Numbered from the stretch's first letter, positions 53,709-63,167 are shown. The stretch: DNA of 64,000 nucleotides from an uncultured Coriobacteriales bacterium (GCA_902464015.1 CABQHM010000005.1:1-64000), one strand, 5' to 3'. Numbers and translations are program-made. The notes: generated by a model from the sequence alone, not told the origin.

Positions 53709-54467
53709 ATGAAGCTTGAGCCCATCAACCCCGATTTGTTCGAAGCAGCCGACGCCGAGCGCGAGAACGCTCCCGCGGAGGAGGAAGTCCTGCCCTATAT
53801 GGGCGACCCCAACGAGGATCATGCTCCTGAAATTAAAGTCGACGACCGCCCTGCGCAGGTGCGTACCGCCGAGCTGTTCGACCGGATGAAGACCCGTCGC
53901 AAGATTCTCCTTTCGCTTCTTGATTTTTGTCGCGAGCCCGCCCTTGTCGAGGACGTGAACGCCCGCGCCGACGAGCTCCAGGCGGTGTGCGCCTCTGTGT
54001 TCGACGGTCCCGCCATGTGCAACCTGCTTGAGCGCGCGGGTGCTCTTGAGAAGGTCACCGAGACCGAGGCCCAGGCTCCCGAGGTCGTTGTGGTTGACGG
54101 TGTGGAGTGTATGAAGCCTGCCGAGCGCGTCATCGTGCGCTATCAGACTACGCAGGTCGGCATCGAGCAGCTCGAGGCCGACAAGCCCATGGAGCGCCTG
54201 AACGCCATTTTTGATCGCGACGGCAGCTATAAGCCCATCTATCTGCGTATTCTCAAGGCCTGCACCGAGGAGGGCGGCAAGAGCGCCAAGCAGCTCGGCG
54301 ATCTTGTGGACTCTGACCCGCTGCTGCAGGAGCCTCGCTATTGGGCTGCGCATTTCTTCAACATCCTGGGCGAGTGCGACGCGCTTTTCTGGAAACACAA
54401 CTGGTTCACGACCGAGCTGGGATATAAAGCCATTGAGTCTCTCGAGCTCGAAGGCGTCGAAGCCTAA
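53709..54467 (+). CDS. Acidic protein of unknown function in the Moco operon
   Basis: 252 residues, no signal or membrane segment. N-terminal 50 residues are acidic and low in complexity; the centre is helical. The C-terminal part (SYKPIYLRILKACTEEGG to ELG, about 180-245) looks like a winged-helix fold, with SAKQLGDLVDSDPLLQEPRYW as a possible HTH. I do not recognise the family. AAAGAGGAGAG before the ATG and its place between the Fe-S protein and TorD suggest a maturation or assembly role. Confidence 0.6.
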   Translation: MKLEPINPDLFEAADAERENAPAEEEVLPYMGDPNEDHAPEIKVDDRPAQVRTAELFDRMKTRRKILLSLLDFCREPALVEDVNARADELQAVCASVFDGPAMCNLLERAGALEKVTETEAQAPEVVVVDGVECMKPAERVIVRYQTTQVGIEQLEADKPMERLNAIFDRDGSYKPIYLRILKACTEEGGKSAKQLGDLVDSDPLLQEPRYWAAHFFNILGECDALFWKHNWFTTELGYKAIESLELEGVEA

Positions 54468-54530
54468 ATTGGCTCGGACTTTCCACAGCTGCGTTTACTA
54501 CATCATCCAAGATATCTAGGAGACCCCACC

Positions 54531-55268
54531 ATGGATACCGCCAACACCACCGAAGAGATCACGCTTGACGAATTTGCCCAGACCAACGAGTCCCGCGCCA
54601 AGGCGTATGGGCTTCTCAGCCGTCTGTATGCCAAGGAGGTAGACGACGAGCTGCTCGAGCAGCTGCGCAAGACCGCCTTTCCCGTGCGTTCTGGCAGCGT
54701 GCTTACCGACGAGGGCAACCGCCTCATGGCCACCTACCTGAGCAACGTCTGGTCGGGCACGCTGCAGGAGCTCGCGGTTGATTACGTGCATGCGTTCATC
54801 GGAAGCGGCATGGACGCCTTCAGCGCCGCCTATCCTTACGAAAGCGTTTACACCTCCCCGAAGCGCCTCATGATGCAGGAGGCGCGCGACGAGGTGCTCG
54901 CCATTTATCGCAGCCAGGCGCTTGACAAGTCCAAAACATGGAAGGAGTCCGAGGACCACGTCGCCATGGAATGCGAGTTCATGGCTGCCATGGCCAAGCG
55001 CACCGCCGACGCCTGTCGTGAGGGCGACGAGGACAAGGTCGCATCCCTGCTGCTCACCCAGCACAACTTCCTGGCCGACCACCTCTACGCGTGGACGGGC
55101 ATGATGACGTCGGACATGCGCAAGTTTGCCCGCACCGATTTCTACAAGGGCCTAGCCGATTACACCGACGGTTTCCTTGAGAGCGACTTCGACCTCCTCA
55201 AGAACGTCCTGGGCATTGAGGACGAGATTGAGGACGTCGAGGCAGAGCCTGCTGCTGAAAAGGCCTAA
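54531..55268 (+). CDS. TorD/DmsD-family Moco enzyme chaperone
   Basis: 245-residue all-helical chaperone that binds the Tat signal and apo-form of the catalytic subunit until cofactor is loaded. Family motifs: AVDYVHAFIGSG (about 82-93), YPYESVYTSP (about 102-111) and SEDHVAMECEFM (about 143-154). An acidic tail ends the protein. Almost certainly dedicated to the 48375 enzyme. Confidence 0.92.
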   Translation: MDTANTTEEITLDEFAQTNESRAKAYGLLSRLYAKEVDDELLEQLRKTAFPVRSGSVLTDEGNRLMATYLSNVWSGTLQELAVDYVHAFIGSGMDAFSAAYPYESVYTSPKRLMMQEARDEVLAIYRSQALDKSKTWKESEDHVAMECEFMAAMAKRTADACREGDEDKVASLLLTQHNFLADHLYAWTGMMTSDMRKFARTDFYKGLADYTDGFLESDFDLLKNVLGIEDEIEDVEAEPAAEKA

Positions 55269-55410
55269 GAGCCGTCTGGGGGTTTGCAGCGTAGGGTGGG
55301 ACGCCGCAGGCTCGCCGAGGGCAGGGTGGCTCGGCAATTGGGCACATGGGGAGAGTCATCCTGTCCTCAACGAGCCTGCGATGTACGGGATTGCTCAAGG
55401 AGCGGAAGCG

Positions 55411-57306
55411 ATGCGATATATTCAAGACGGCGTGCGGGCACGCGCGTATTGCGGTGTCACGGGCACCGGAAAGACTCAGAAGCTGGTGGAAGAGTGCAAG
55501 GCTCTCGTCGATGCAGGTGAGAAGCCTGGCGACATCCTGGTGTTTGCGGCGGGCAGGAGCGCGGCTGCAACGCTTGAGGCACGCCTTGAGGGCGCAGGGG
55601 TTGCGGATGTTCGCGTCACGACTCCCGTGACCTGGGCGCTCGAGGTGCTCGCAAGCGACGCGGCACGGGAGTTCACCGGCCGTGAAGCCCATGTGCTCAA
55701 CGCCTACGAGCAGGATTTCTTCTTTGAAGACATGCGTGTCAACGGCGCCAAGCAGCATCGCTTGCGCGAGATGCTCAAGTTCTTCTATCGCAGCTGGTCG
55801 GAGATGCGCGAGGACGAAGACGAGTGGCTCATCACCGTCGAGGAGAAGGAAATCAACCGCATTGCCAAGGCCGACCTGCATATGCTGCGTGCCTATCATC
55901 CCTGCGAGGTTGCGGCGGCTTGCGTGCGCTATCTGACGTCCGACGCTGCTGTCCTTGAAGGTTTGCGTGTGAAGCACGTGCTGGCAGACGATTGGCGTGC
56001 AATGAGTAGGGCCAGCCAGCGCCTGAGCGAGCTTTTGGCAGGCAAGAGCCTGGCTGTGACCTGGGATACCGTGGCGAGCCTCGTGGGTGAGGAGCCCTAT
56101 GGTTACGCTGAAGGTCTTGTTGAACTTGAGATTGAGTGTTCGACCCTTGAACGCGTTGGCTTGGATGAGTTCATGGGTTCTGCCTGCGCGTATGAGGCGG
56201 TTGCAAACCTCTTCAAGCAGGATTGTATCAGCGTGGGTGTGCCTTCTTGGATTCGTACGGAGGATGGCGCTCCGCAGGTGCGCATGGTCAGCATGCTGGA
56301 CAAGGAGCCTGCGAGCGTCGTGGACGCCGTGCACGAGGCACTTGACGCGGGCGTGAAGCTCGACGACATCTTCGTGACGGCAAGGCGGGCGTCTTGGGTG
56401 GGCCGCATGAGGGACGCGCTCGAACGCTCGGGCATCTCTGCCAGCTGGGTTGAGGACGTGGCGTATCTGCACGGCGACATTCGCGACCCCGAGAAGTGCG
56501 CCGACATGGCGATGACCAACGCCGTGCGCCTGGTGGCCGACCCCGAGTGCAGTCTTGCTTGGCGTTGCTGGTGCGGCTTCGGCGATCACCTGTGCCGCTC
56601 GGCGGCTTTCTCCGATCTTGCGCATGCCCTTGAGGGCACTGACGAATTCACGCTGTGCGACTTGCTCTCTGCCCTCATAGGTAATGGGGAGCTTTCCGTG
56701 GGCGGCGGCGACATGCTCGATCGCGAGCGCGTCGAGCAGTGCGTGCGCGAGGGCAAGGCCATGCTTGAGGAGGCCAAGGGTCTCAGGGGTACCCAGCTCG
56801 TCGGTGTGATTCGCAAGCATGTGTGCGCCCAGGGCCAGGAAACTCCCGAGTTCGACGCGCTGGTTGGCGAGATGGCGGCACGGGAGTGTGCCTGCGAGCT
56901 GCTTGCCCGCATCGATGCAGCGTTCATGCCGCGGGTGCCTGCCGAGGGGTGCGTGCGCGTGGGAACACTCGACTCCCTCATCGGTCAGGCTCCTCGGGTG
57001 CTTATTTTCTGCGGGCTTACGAATGGCCTCTATCCTGAAAAAGGATACTTTGACTTGCTTCAGAAGACGATTGATGACCAGGCGAAAATGCATGAGCGTC
57101 TCATTGAGCAGCTCATTGAGGTGTGCGGCAAGGCGGGGGAGAGGCTCGTGCTTTTCGGTTTCAGTCATGCTGACATCCTTGACGCTGAGCCGATGAAGCT
57201 CATGAGCGAGCGCATCCGCTTGCGTAACGGTCATCGCGTCTGCGAATTTGCGCCGAGTGCGGTCATCGATTACGTAACCGGGGCAAAGACGACCTACGAG
57301 AGATAG
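55411..57306 (+). CDS. Degenerate UvrD/AddB-like P-loop protein
   Basis: 631 residues. N-terminal P-loop GVTGTGKTQKLVEEC (about 13-27) of superfamily-I helicase type. Walker-B-like region reads HVLADDWRAMS instead of DEfQD. A motif V/VI-like stretch reads RVGTLDSLIGQAPRVLIFCGLTNGLYPE (about 511-538), lacking the usual HxAKGLE and YVxxTRA. So ATP binding is plausible but helicase action doubtful. The ATG at 55411 follows AAGGAG by 8 bases. It directly follows torD and precedes two other accessory genes, so it may serve the Moco system or be an unrelated passenger. Confidence 0.6.
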   Translation: MRYIQDGVRARAYCGVTGTGKTQKLVEECKALVDAGEKPGDILVFAAGRSAAATLEARLEGAGVADVRVTTPVTWALEVLASDAAREFTGREAHVLNAYEQDFFFEDMRVNGAKQHRLREMLKFFYRSWSEMREDEDEWLITVEEKEINRIAKADLHMLRAYHPCEVAAACVRYLTSDAAVLEGLRVKHVLADDWRAMSRASQRLSELLAGKSLAVTWDTVASLVGEEPYGYAEGLVELEIECSTLERVGLDEFMGSACAYEAVANLFKQDCISVGVPSWIRTEDGAPQVRMVSMLDKEPASVVDAVHEALDAGVKLDDIFVTARRASWVGRMRDALERSGISASWVEDVAYLHGDIRDPEKCADMAMTNAVRLVADPECSLAWRCWCGFGDHLCRSAAFSDLAHALEGTDEFTLCDLLSALIGNGELSVGGGDMLDRERVEQCVREGKAMLEEAKGLRGTQLVGVIRKHVCAQGQETPEFDALVGEMAARECACELLARIDAAFMPRVPAEGCVRVGTLDSLIGQAPRVLIFCGLTNGLYPEKGYFDLLQKTIDDQAKMHERLIEQLIEVCGKAGERLVLFGFSHADILDAEPMKLMSERIRLRNGHRVCEFAPSAVIDYVTGAKTTYER

Positions 57307-57386
57307 TTCAGCGCCGGCGGCGGCGTATGTCGCCGTCGGCGTCTTGCTTTCCCCAGGCAGCCCAATCTCGAAAGGCCGTGTTCCCT

Positions 57387-58250
57387 ATGATTGATTACAC
57401 TGTGCCCGACTTTACGGTCGGGCTTAAACGAAACCTGGTATTTGCCCAGGTCATGCGGGATTGCCCGCAGTTTTTCTTCGACGACGTGCGCATTCAGAGC
57501 GTCTACGGGTGTTTTCCGGGATGCGTGCTCAACGGCGGTCGTGCTTTTGTGCGAGACCCGTATACGCCTGAGCAGGTTGAGATGACGTTCCAGGCGCTCG
57601 ATGGTCTGGGCTTGCAGGCGCGTCTCACATTCACGAACATGCTGGCGGAGGAGAAGCACCTAGCTGACCCCTACTTCAATATGATCCTTGAGGCGGCGGC
57701 CAAGCACGGAGCGGGTGTCATCGTATATTCAGACCTGGTAGATGAGTACATCAAGACTCGCTACCCTCAGATGGAAGGCACGCTTTCCACTACGCGCGAG
57801 ATCCTTGATGCCGACGAGCTCACGCGCGCGTTGGAGGCCTACGACATGGTGGTGCTCAACTACAACCTCAACAAGGACTATGCCTTCCTCGACAAGGTTG
57901 CTCGCACTGACAAGCTGGAAGTTATGGCAAACGAGCTGTGCAATCCAGGTTGCCCGCATCGCCAAGAGCACTACCTGCACAATAGCACCGACCAGCTTGC
58001 GGGACGGCTTACGGAGTTCCGCCGGTGCAACCTGGCGGGCAAGGACTTCTTCAAGCTTGCCCCTACGAGTCCCACCATTCTTACGAACGAGAACGTCCGA
58101 GAGCTTCACGCACGCTACGGTGTACCCAGGTTCAAGCTTGTGGGGCGCGGCGTGGCGGGCGATGTGAACCTGGAGAGCTACCTGTACTATTTGGTGCGCC
58201 CCGAGCATCGCGACGGCCTGCGGCATGCGATCAAGACGATGCTAGGCTAG
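57387..58250 (+). CDS. U32-like TIM-barrel protein with Cys motif
   Basis: 287 residues, no signal peptide. The alternating pattern of strands and helices and the motif NELCNPGCPHRQEHY (about 192-206) recall peptidase-U32-like proteins, some of which (UbiU/UbiV, TrhP) carry an Fe-S cluster and take part in anaerobic hydroxylation. Further Cys in SVYGCFPGCVLNGGR (about 39-53). No exact family recognised. Located between the helicase-like and trigger-factor-like genes of the Moco locus. Confidence 0.55.
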   Translation: MIDYTVPDFTVGLKRNLVFAQVMRDCPQFFFDDVRIQSVYGCFPGCVLNGGRAFVRDPYTPEQVEMTFQALDGLGLQARLTFTNMLAEEKHLADPYFNMILEAAAKHGAGVIVYSDLVDEYIKTRYPQMEGTLSTTREILDADELTRALEAYDMVVLNYNLNKDYAFLDKVARTDKLEVMANELCNPGCPHRQEHYLHNSTDQLAGRLTEFRRCNLAGKDFFKLAPTSPTILTNENVRELHARYGVPRFKLVGRGVAGDVNLESYLYYLVRPEHRDGLRHAIKTMLG

Positions 58251-58376
58251 CTTCTGCGCCGAAACCTGATGCGCATTGTGGGCCCGAGGACGGGTGCCAA
58301 GTGCTAAGGTTTCATGCGAGGGCTTTTATTGAAGAGGGCGCGGCAACGCCGCCTCGCAGACAAGAGGACTTTTCAC

Positions 58377-59495
58377 ATGACTAAGACTGCCATTACCCTG
58401 GGCCAGCTGCTTGCCATCAAGCCGGAGCACGAGGTGCCCAGCCCGGGCGACATCGTTGAGTACGCCTATGACAAGGGCGAGATGCCCGTGACGGTGACGG
58501 TCACCACCGATGTGGTCGGCATTGCGACGTTCATGGTCACCGCTGACGCCGATGAGACGCAATACTCCCTGGAGGCCGCACGCAAGGCCCTCGTGCGCGC
58601 CACGGGCAACGATCCCGACAAGCCCTCCTCGCTCGGCCGTGCCCGCGCGACGTTTGGCGAGCAGGCCTTCGACCAAAACGTCGTCTACCTTGCCAAACAG
58701 CGTCTTCTGTGCCTGGCCTACATGCGCACGGGAATTCTGCCGTTCCTTGTTCCCGACTTTCCCCACAACGAGGTCCCTGTCGAGGGGCAGGACTTCACGT
58801 TCATGGCCCATGTTCGCCTGCGCCCCCGCGGCACGGTGGAGGACTTCTCGCCTGTTCACTTTGCGTTCCCGGCAAAGCCTGAGGTCACAGACAAGGACCT
58901 CGACGACTTTGTGGGACAAATGATGGGCGGCCTCATCAACATGGATGCCGTGCCCGAGGAGGCGCGCCCTGGCATGGAGCGCCTGCGCGGGCAGGCGCGC
59001 GAGGCGTGCGAGAAGAAGCGCGACGCCGAGTGGTGGGGCACCCTCATGGATGCCGCCGGCGAGGAGTTCTCCAACACGCGCTTGACGTCTGCTCCCGGCG
59101 AGCGCTACATTGCCCCGCTCGCCGAGCTCATGGCGAATCAGCTGGCTGCGCAAATTGAGCGCACGGGTCGCAATTGGGATGAATTTACAAGCGATCCCGA
59201 GTTCAACATGGATGAGTTCAAGCAGAACATGATGGCCAACGCCGAGCTCTCGCTGCGCCGCGGCATGGCGTTGGACTGCGTGGCCGCCCACGAGGGCATG
59301 ACGCTTTCGGAGGAGGATGTGCTGGCGCTCCTGGGCCCTGTGGCGCCGGGAACCGAGGCCATTGCCGCTCAGGCAATGATCGACAACGGCCAGCTCCCGC
59401 AGCTCGTCGAGGTTGCCCTGCGCGCCAAGGCGAGTGACTGGCTCGCCAAAAACGCCGTGGACACTGCAGACGAGCGCGGAGTGGATGTGGAGTAG
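58377..59495 (+). CDS. Trigger-factor-like chaperone protein
   Basis: 372 residues. The central segment (VEGQDFTFMAHVRLRPRGTVEDFSPVHF, about 130-160) followed by TDKDLDDFVGQMM and a long helical C-terminal domain matches the trigger factor PPIase and chaperone domains. The ribosome-docking GFRxGxxP loop of the N-terminal domain is not visible, so it is unlikely to be the housekeeping Tig. The ATG at 58377 follows GAGGA. Last gene of the plus-strand series; a terminator lies at 59591. Confidence 0.65.
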   Translation: MTKTAITLGQLLAIKPEHEVPSPGDIVEYAYDKGEMPVTVTVTTDVVGIATFMVTADADETQYSLEAARKALVRATGNDPDKPSSLGRARATFGEQAFDQNVVYLAKQRLLCLAYMRTGILPFLVPDFPHNEVPVEGQDFTFMAHVRLRPRGTVEDFSPVHFAFPAKPEVTDKDLDDFVGQMMGGLINMDAVPEEARPGMERLRGQAREACEKKRDAEWWGTLMDAAGEEFSNTRLTSAPGERYIAPLAELMANQLAAQIERTGRNWDEFTSDPEFNMDEFKQNMMANAELSLRRGMALDCVAAHEGMTLSEEDVLALLGPVAPGTEAIAAQAMIDNGQLPQLVEVALRAKASDWLAKNAVDTADERGVDVE

Positions 59496-59590
59496 CTGAA
59501 AGCCTGGCTTCGGCCAGTCAGATTTGTAGAGCATGCAACAGGAACAAGGCGCCTCGGTCGCTCCTGTTTATAAGGCAGCCGACAAAAGTA

Positions 59591-59641
59591 AGGCGCCTCG
59601 CAGGTCTCCATTGGAGAGTCCGAGCGAGGCGCCTCTTTGTT
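59591..59641 (+). terminator. Terminator after the trigger-factor-like gene
   Basis: AGGCGCCTCGC (59591-59601) pairs with 59624-59634, then CTTTGTTTG. A partial copy of the left arm (AGGCGCCTCGG) occurs near 59549. 59496-59769 holds no gene. Confidence 0.75.
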
Positions 59642-59769
59642 TGCCGTCGGTCGTTTCGAGTGGACATGCAGATGCCCTAGCCCAACGACCCAATCCGGAT
59701 GATTCATACAGACAGGTGGCACGGGCGTCTCCGACCGGTCCGCGTTGGCGAATCGACTCGTGGGTGCCG

Positions 59770-60711
59770 CTACTCCGCGCGCTTGCGGGGTTGCGTGACG
59801 AGTGCGGATCCCGAAATAATGGACTCGAGCTCCTCGATGTAGCGATGGACCAGCTCGGTGGGCTTGCGCTCACCGTGCATGATGTAGCCCACGCGCATGG
59901 TTTCGTTCGTCTCCAGCGGGATGGCCACGATCTCCTGCTCCATCTCGCTGGAAAGGACGCCCGTGGAGAGCGTGTAGCCCTTGCCGCGAATGAGCAGGTT
60001 GGTGAGGGTGCCGCGGTCCGAATATGTGATGTTGCGGCTGTGCGGCAGGGCTGCGAGAGGTTCCTCGGCGAAGTGAAACGAGTTGGTTGTGCCTTGCTCG
60101 AAGGAGTAGCGCGGGTATTCGTCGAGGTCAGAGAGCTTGAGCGAGGCCTTGCTCGCCAAGGGGTGCTGAGCGCTGACGAAGACGTGCGGCGCCGCCTCAA
60201 AAAGCTGCGTGAAGTGCAGATCGGCGTCCTCCATGACGCGGGTCAGCGCTCGCTCGTTGAAGTCGTTGAGGAAGAGCAAGCCAATATCGCTGCGGAATTC
60301 CTGGACGTCGCGAATGATTTCGCTGGTACGGGTCTCGCGGAACGTGAAGTCGTAGGCGTCGGCCTCGCAGGCGTTGACGATGTTGATGAAGGCCTGCACG
60401 GCAAAGGCGTAGTGCTGGGTAGAGATGGCAAGGCGGGCGCGCCTGGTGTTGGACGTCTTGTTGACGAAACGCTCACTGAGAAGGTCGGCCTGCTCCACGA
60501 CCTGACGGGCATAGCCGAGCAGCTCGGTGCCTTCGGCCGTGAGCGTGAGGCCGCGGTTGGAACGCAGGAAGATGCTGACACCGAGCTCGGACTCAAGGTC
60601 TTTGATTGCCATGGAGAGCGTGGACTGCGACACATAGAGCTCGTGGGCCGCCGCGTTGAAGGAGCCTGACTGGGCGACCTCGATGAGATAGCGCAGCTGT
60701 TGCAGTGTCAT
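59770..60711 (-). CDS. LysR-family transcriptional regulator
   Basis: 313 residues. N-terminal HTH MTLQQLRYLIEVAQSG, then VSQSTLSMAIKDLESELG (about 28-45), with a PBP-like effector domain. An AAGAAGG site lies before the ATG at 60711. Divergent from the FtsH-like gene across 211 bases that include a partly AT-rich promoter zone. Target and effector unknown. Confidence 0.9.
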   Translation of the reverse strand: MTLQQLRYLIEVAQSGSFNAAAHELYVSQSTLSMAIKDLESELGVSIFLRSNRGLTLTAEGTELLGYARQVVEQADLLSERFVNKTSNTRRARLAISTQHYAFAVQAFINIVNACEADAYDFTFRETRTSEIIRDVQEFRSDIGLLFLNDFNERALTRVMEDADLHFTQLFEAAPHVFVSAQHPLASKASLKLSDLDEYPRYSFEQGTTNSFHFAEEPLAALPHSRNITYSDRGTLTNLLIRGKGYTLSTGVLSSEMEQEIVAIPLETNETMRVGYIMHGERKPTELVHRYIEELESIISGSALVTQPRKRAE

Positions 60712-60922
60712 GGCGGGAGCCTTCTTTCATGCGCGGTGATACACGTGGCGTGCGATTGTGCGAAAGTATAAAAGCGGCAGGCATTCCCGTCTCAAAACGA
60801 GCCCGTCATATGAGGAAAAAGCAAAAAGCCAAAAACCGATGGGGTATTATGGTGCGGCGTGCCAATCGGGCACGGCATGCTTGCCGCCACAGGGTGGTGG
60901 TTTCGATGAAAGGACGTTGCCC

Positions 60923-62146
60923 ATGACGGCACCCGGCTCGCCTCAAACAAAGCAAGCAAAGCAAACAAAGCCGCGCTTGAGTTTGAATAGGCGCACGGTC
61001 ATTGCAGTTGTATGCGCAGTCGCGGCGGTCGCCGTGTTGGTGTGGTCGCTCTGGGAGACGCCGTCGACTCCCATGGCGTATCAGGAATTCGCCGCCAAAG
61101 TTGCCCAGCAGCAGGTCGACGAAGCACAGATCTCTCAAGACGGCGTTTTCTTCACGCTGAAGGGTGACGAGACGCATGCGCTCTATCGCACAGACAACCC
61201 GGACTCGCCTGACCTCAAAGAGCGGCTGCTTGTAAGCGGCGCGCAGGTCACAAGTTCGGCCGATGCGGGCGATGTGGTCGACACGCTCATCAACCTTCTG
61301 CTCGACGCCTTCATTCTCGGCACGTTCGGGATTGCGATATACAAGCTGGCGAGCTATAGCCGTAACACGTTCAAGGTCGTGCGCAAGACGGGTGTGACGT
61401 TCGACGACGTCGCCGGCATGGACAGCCTCAAGCGCGAGATGCGCCAGGTCGTGGGCGTGCTCAAAGACCCCGCCGCCGCCCGTCGCCTGGGCATGAGGCC
61501 GGTCAAGGGCATCGTGCTCGAGGGGCCTCCCGGCAACGGCAAGACGCTCTTCGCCAAGGCACTGGCCCAAGAAGCGGGCGTCAACTTTATTGCGACCAAG
61601 GGCGCCGACTTCCAGAGCGCGTTCATGTCGTTGGGTGCACGCAAGATTCGCTCGCTCTTTAAGAGGGCAGGCAAGCATCGTCCTTGCATCGTCTTCATCG
61701 ACGAGTTCGACAGCATCGGCGAGCGTCGCAACTATGCGGGCACAGGCATTGACAAGGAGAACAACCGCATCATCACCGCCATGCTCAATGAGATGGACGG
61801 CTTTACCACCAAGGACGGCATCCTTGTGGTAGCGGCCACGAACTCGTACCGTTCACTTGACCCTGCACTGGTGCGTCCAGGAAGGTTTGACCTCAAGTAT
61901 ACAGTTAGTAATCCTGATGCGAAGACGCGTGAGGAGCTCATCCGCATCTACTCGCAGGGCAAGTCGCTCGCCAAAGAGCTTGCCCCCGCGCGACTGGCAC
62001 CCCTGTTTGAGGGCGCAAGCTGCGCAGACGTTGAAGCAACCCTCAATGAGGCTGCTATGCTCGCCATGCTTGATGGGACTCATACCATCACGCTTGAGCT
62101 GGTTGTACGCGCAGCTGGAAAGGTTGGAGTTAAACTTAAGATATAA
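60923..62146 (+). CDS. FtsH-like membrane AAA ATPase without protease domain
   Basis: 407 residues. TM1 (about 25-43), a short extracytoplasmic FtsH_ext-like segment (YQEFAAKVAQQQVDEAQISQ), TM2 (about 115-138), then an AAA domain with Walker A GPPGNGKT (about 202-209), Walker B CIVFIDEFDSIG (about 255-266) and the second region of homology through ALVRPGRFD. The frame ends after the lid helices; the M41 zinc protease (HEXXH) of about 200 residues is absent. So it could only unfold or remodel membrane proteins. GAAAGGA precedes the chosen ATG. Confidence 0.82.
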   Translation: MTAPGSPQTKQAKQTKPRLSLNRRTVIAVVCAVAAVAVLVWSLWETPSTPMAYQEFAAKVAQQQVDEAQISQDGVFFTLKGDETHALYRTDNPDSPDLKERLLVSGAQVTSSADAGDVVDTLINLLLDAFILGTFGIAIYKLASYSRNTFKVVRKTGVTFDDVAGMDSLKREMRQVVGVLKDPAAARRLGMRPVKGIVLEGPPGNGKTLFAKALAQEAGVNFIATKGADFQSAFMSLGARKIRSLFKRAGKHRPCIVFIDEFDSIGERRNYAGTGIDKENNRIITAMLNEMDGFTTKDGILVVAATNSYRSLDPALVRPGRFDLKYTVSNPDAKTREELIRIYSQGKSLAKELAPARLAPLFEGASCADVEATLNEAAMLAMLDGTHTITLELVVRAAGKVGVKLKI

Positions 62147-62293
62147 TCTTTGAGCAGACTGAAGAACTGATACTTCAATGACTGGATGCAAGTAGCTCCA
62201 TCGAGCGCGTTTCCTATCGGCGCTGTAGCAATGGCGAAATGCCAATTGGCTGCGTGCTCATCGTTACTTTAGACATTCTGCTCGCCATGTAAA

Positions 62294-62346
62294 GGAGGCC
62301 CGCCCGTCTGCCGTTTGGCTAGATGGGCGGGCCTCCTCATTTCAGG
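62294..62346. terminator. Bidirectional terminator
   Basis: GGAGGCCCGCCC (62294-62305) pairs with 62335-62346, followed by TCATTT on the plus strand and TTTACAT on the minus strand, between convergent genes. Confidence 0.8.
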
Positions 62347-62366
62347 CGATGAGTGCCTTGTGCGCG

Positions 62367-63167
62367 TTACTGTGCCTTGCGGGCCTTTACGCGAAACATG
62401 GGGGTGGATGCGTAGTTCACACGCTCCTCGGGTGAGAACACACGCTCCCACACCTGGGGGTCAACCTCGATCTGAGTTGCTCCGAGCTCGCACAGCACGC
62501 CTTCGTCCCAAGCGGGGCGCTCCACGGGGGAGAGCGGCATCTGACGCGCGATATCTTCCATCGCGTCGATGTCGGTCCCTATGTACTCGTCTTTGATGCC
62601 TGCCTCTTGGGTGGCTTGACGGTCGGCCTCATAGGCCAGGCGCAATTCGGCATTGTAGAGGTGTGCATACCAGTTTGCGTCGTAATTGAGAAGCAGCCCG
62701 CCCGGCTTGAGCACACGCAGCCACTCGGCGTAGGCACGCTCGGGATGCGGCAGATTCCACGTGAGGTTGCGACTCACCACGACATCGAACGTGTCATTGG
62801 CTACCTCAAGCGCCTCGGCGTCCATGCGTGTAAACCCGATGATGTCTTCCACGCCCTCAGCCTGTGCATTGGCGCGTGCCTCATCAAGCATTGCGGGCGT
62901 ATAGTCGCCAGCTGTCACGCTATACCCTGCTCGTGCCAGGATAATGGAGAAGAAGCCCGGACCGCAGCCCATGTCGAGCACACGCAGCTCCTGGGGCTGC
63001 GTGCCGGGGAAGGCAGCTTCAATCTGCTCAGTGAGCTCGGCTGTCCATACTGCCTTCTGCTGGGTGCGCAGCTCGTCTTTGTTCACCTCGGAATAGCCAG
63101 AAGCACGATTGGTCCAGTACGCCTCATTTTCGCCTTTGAGTTGTTCACAGCCCGGCTGGTCCGTCAT
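62367..63167 (-). CDS. Class I SAM-dependent methyltransferase
   Basis: 266 residues. SAM-binding motif I VLDMGCGPGFFSIILA (about 63-78), motif II GDYTPAML, and a late SRNLTWNLPHPERAYAEWLRVLKPGGLLL segment. The start at 63167 has AGGAGG 8 bases upstream; the frame is open 28 codons further. It is a tandem paralogue of the next gene upstream (shared RNLTW.LPH and Y..W...LK.GG motifs). In the same small-molecule methyltransferase group; the acceptor is unknown. Confidence 0.85.
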   Translation of the reverse strand: MTDQPGCEQLKGENEAYWTNRASGYSEVNKDELRTQQKAVWTAELTEQIEAAFPGTQPQELRVLDMGCGPGFFSIILARAGYSVTAGDYTPAMLDEARANAQAEGVEDIIGFTRMDAEALEVANDTFDVVVSRNLTWNLPHPERAYAEWLRVLKPGGLLLNYDANWYAHLYNAELRLAYEADRQATQEAGIKDEYIGTDIDAMEDIARQMPLSPVERPAWDEGVLCELGATQIEVDPQVWERVFSPEERVNYASTPMFRVKARKAQ

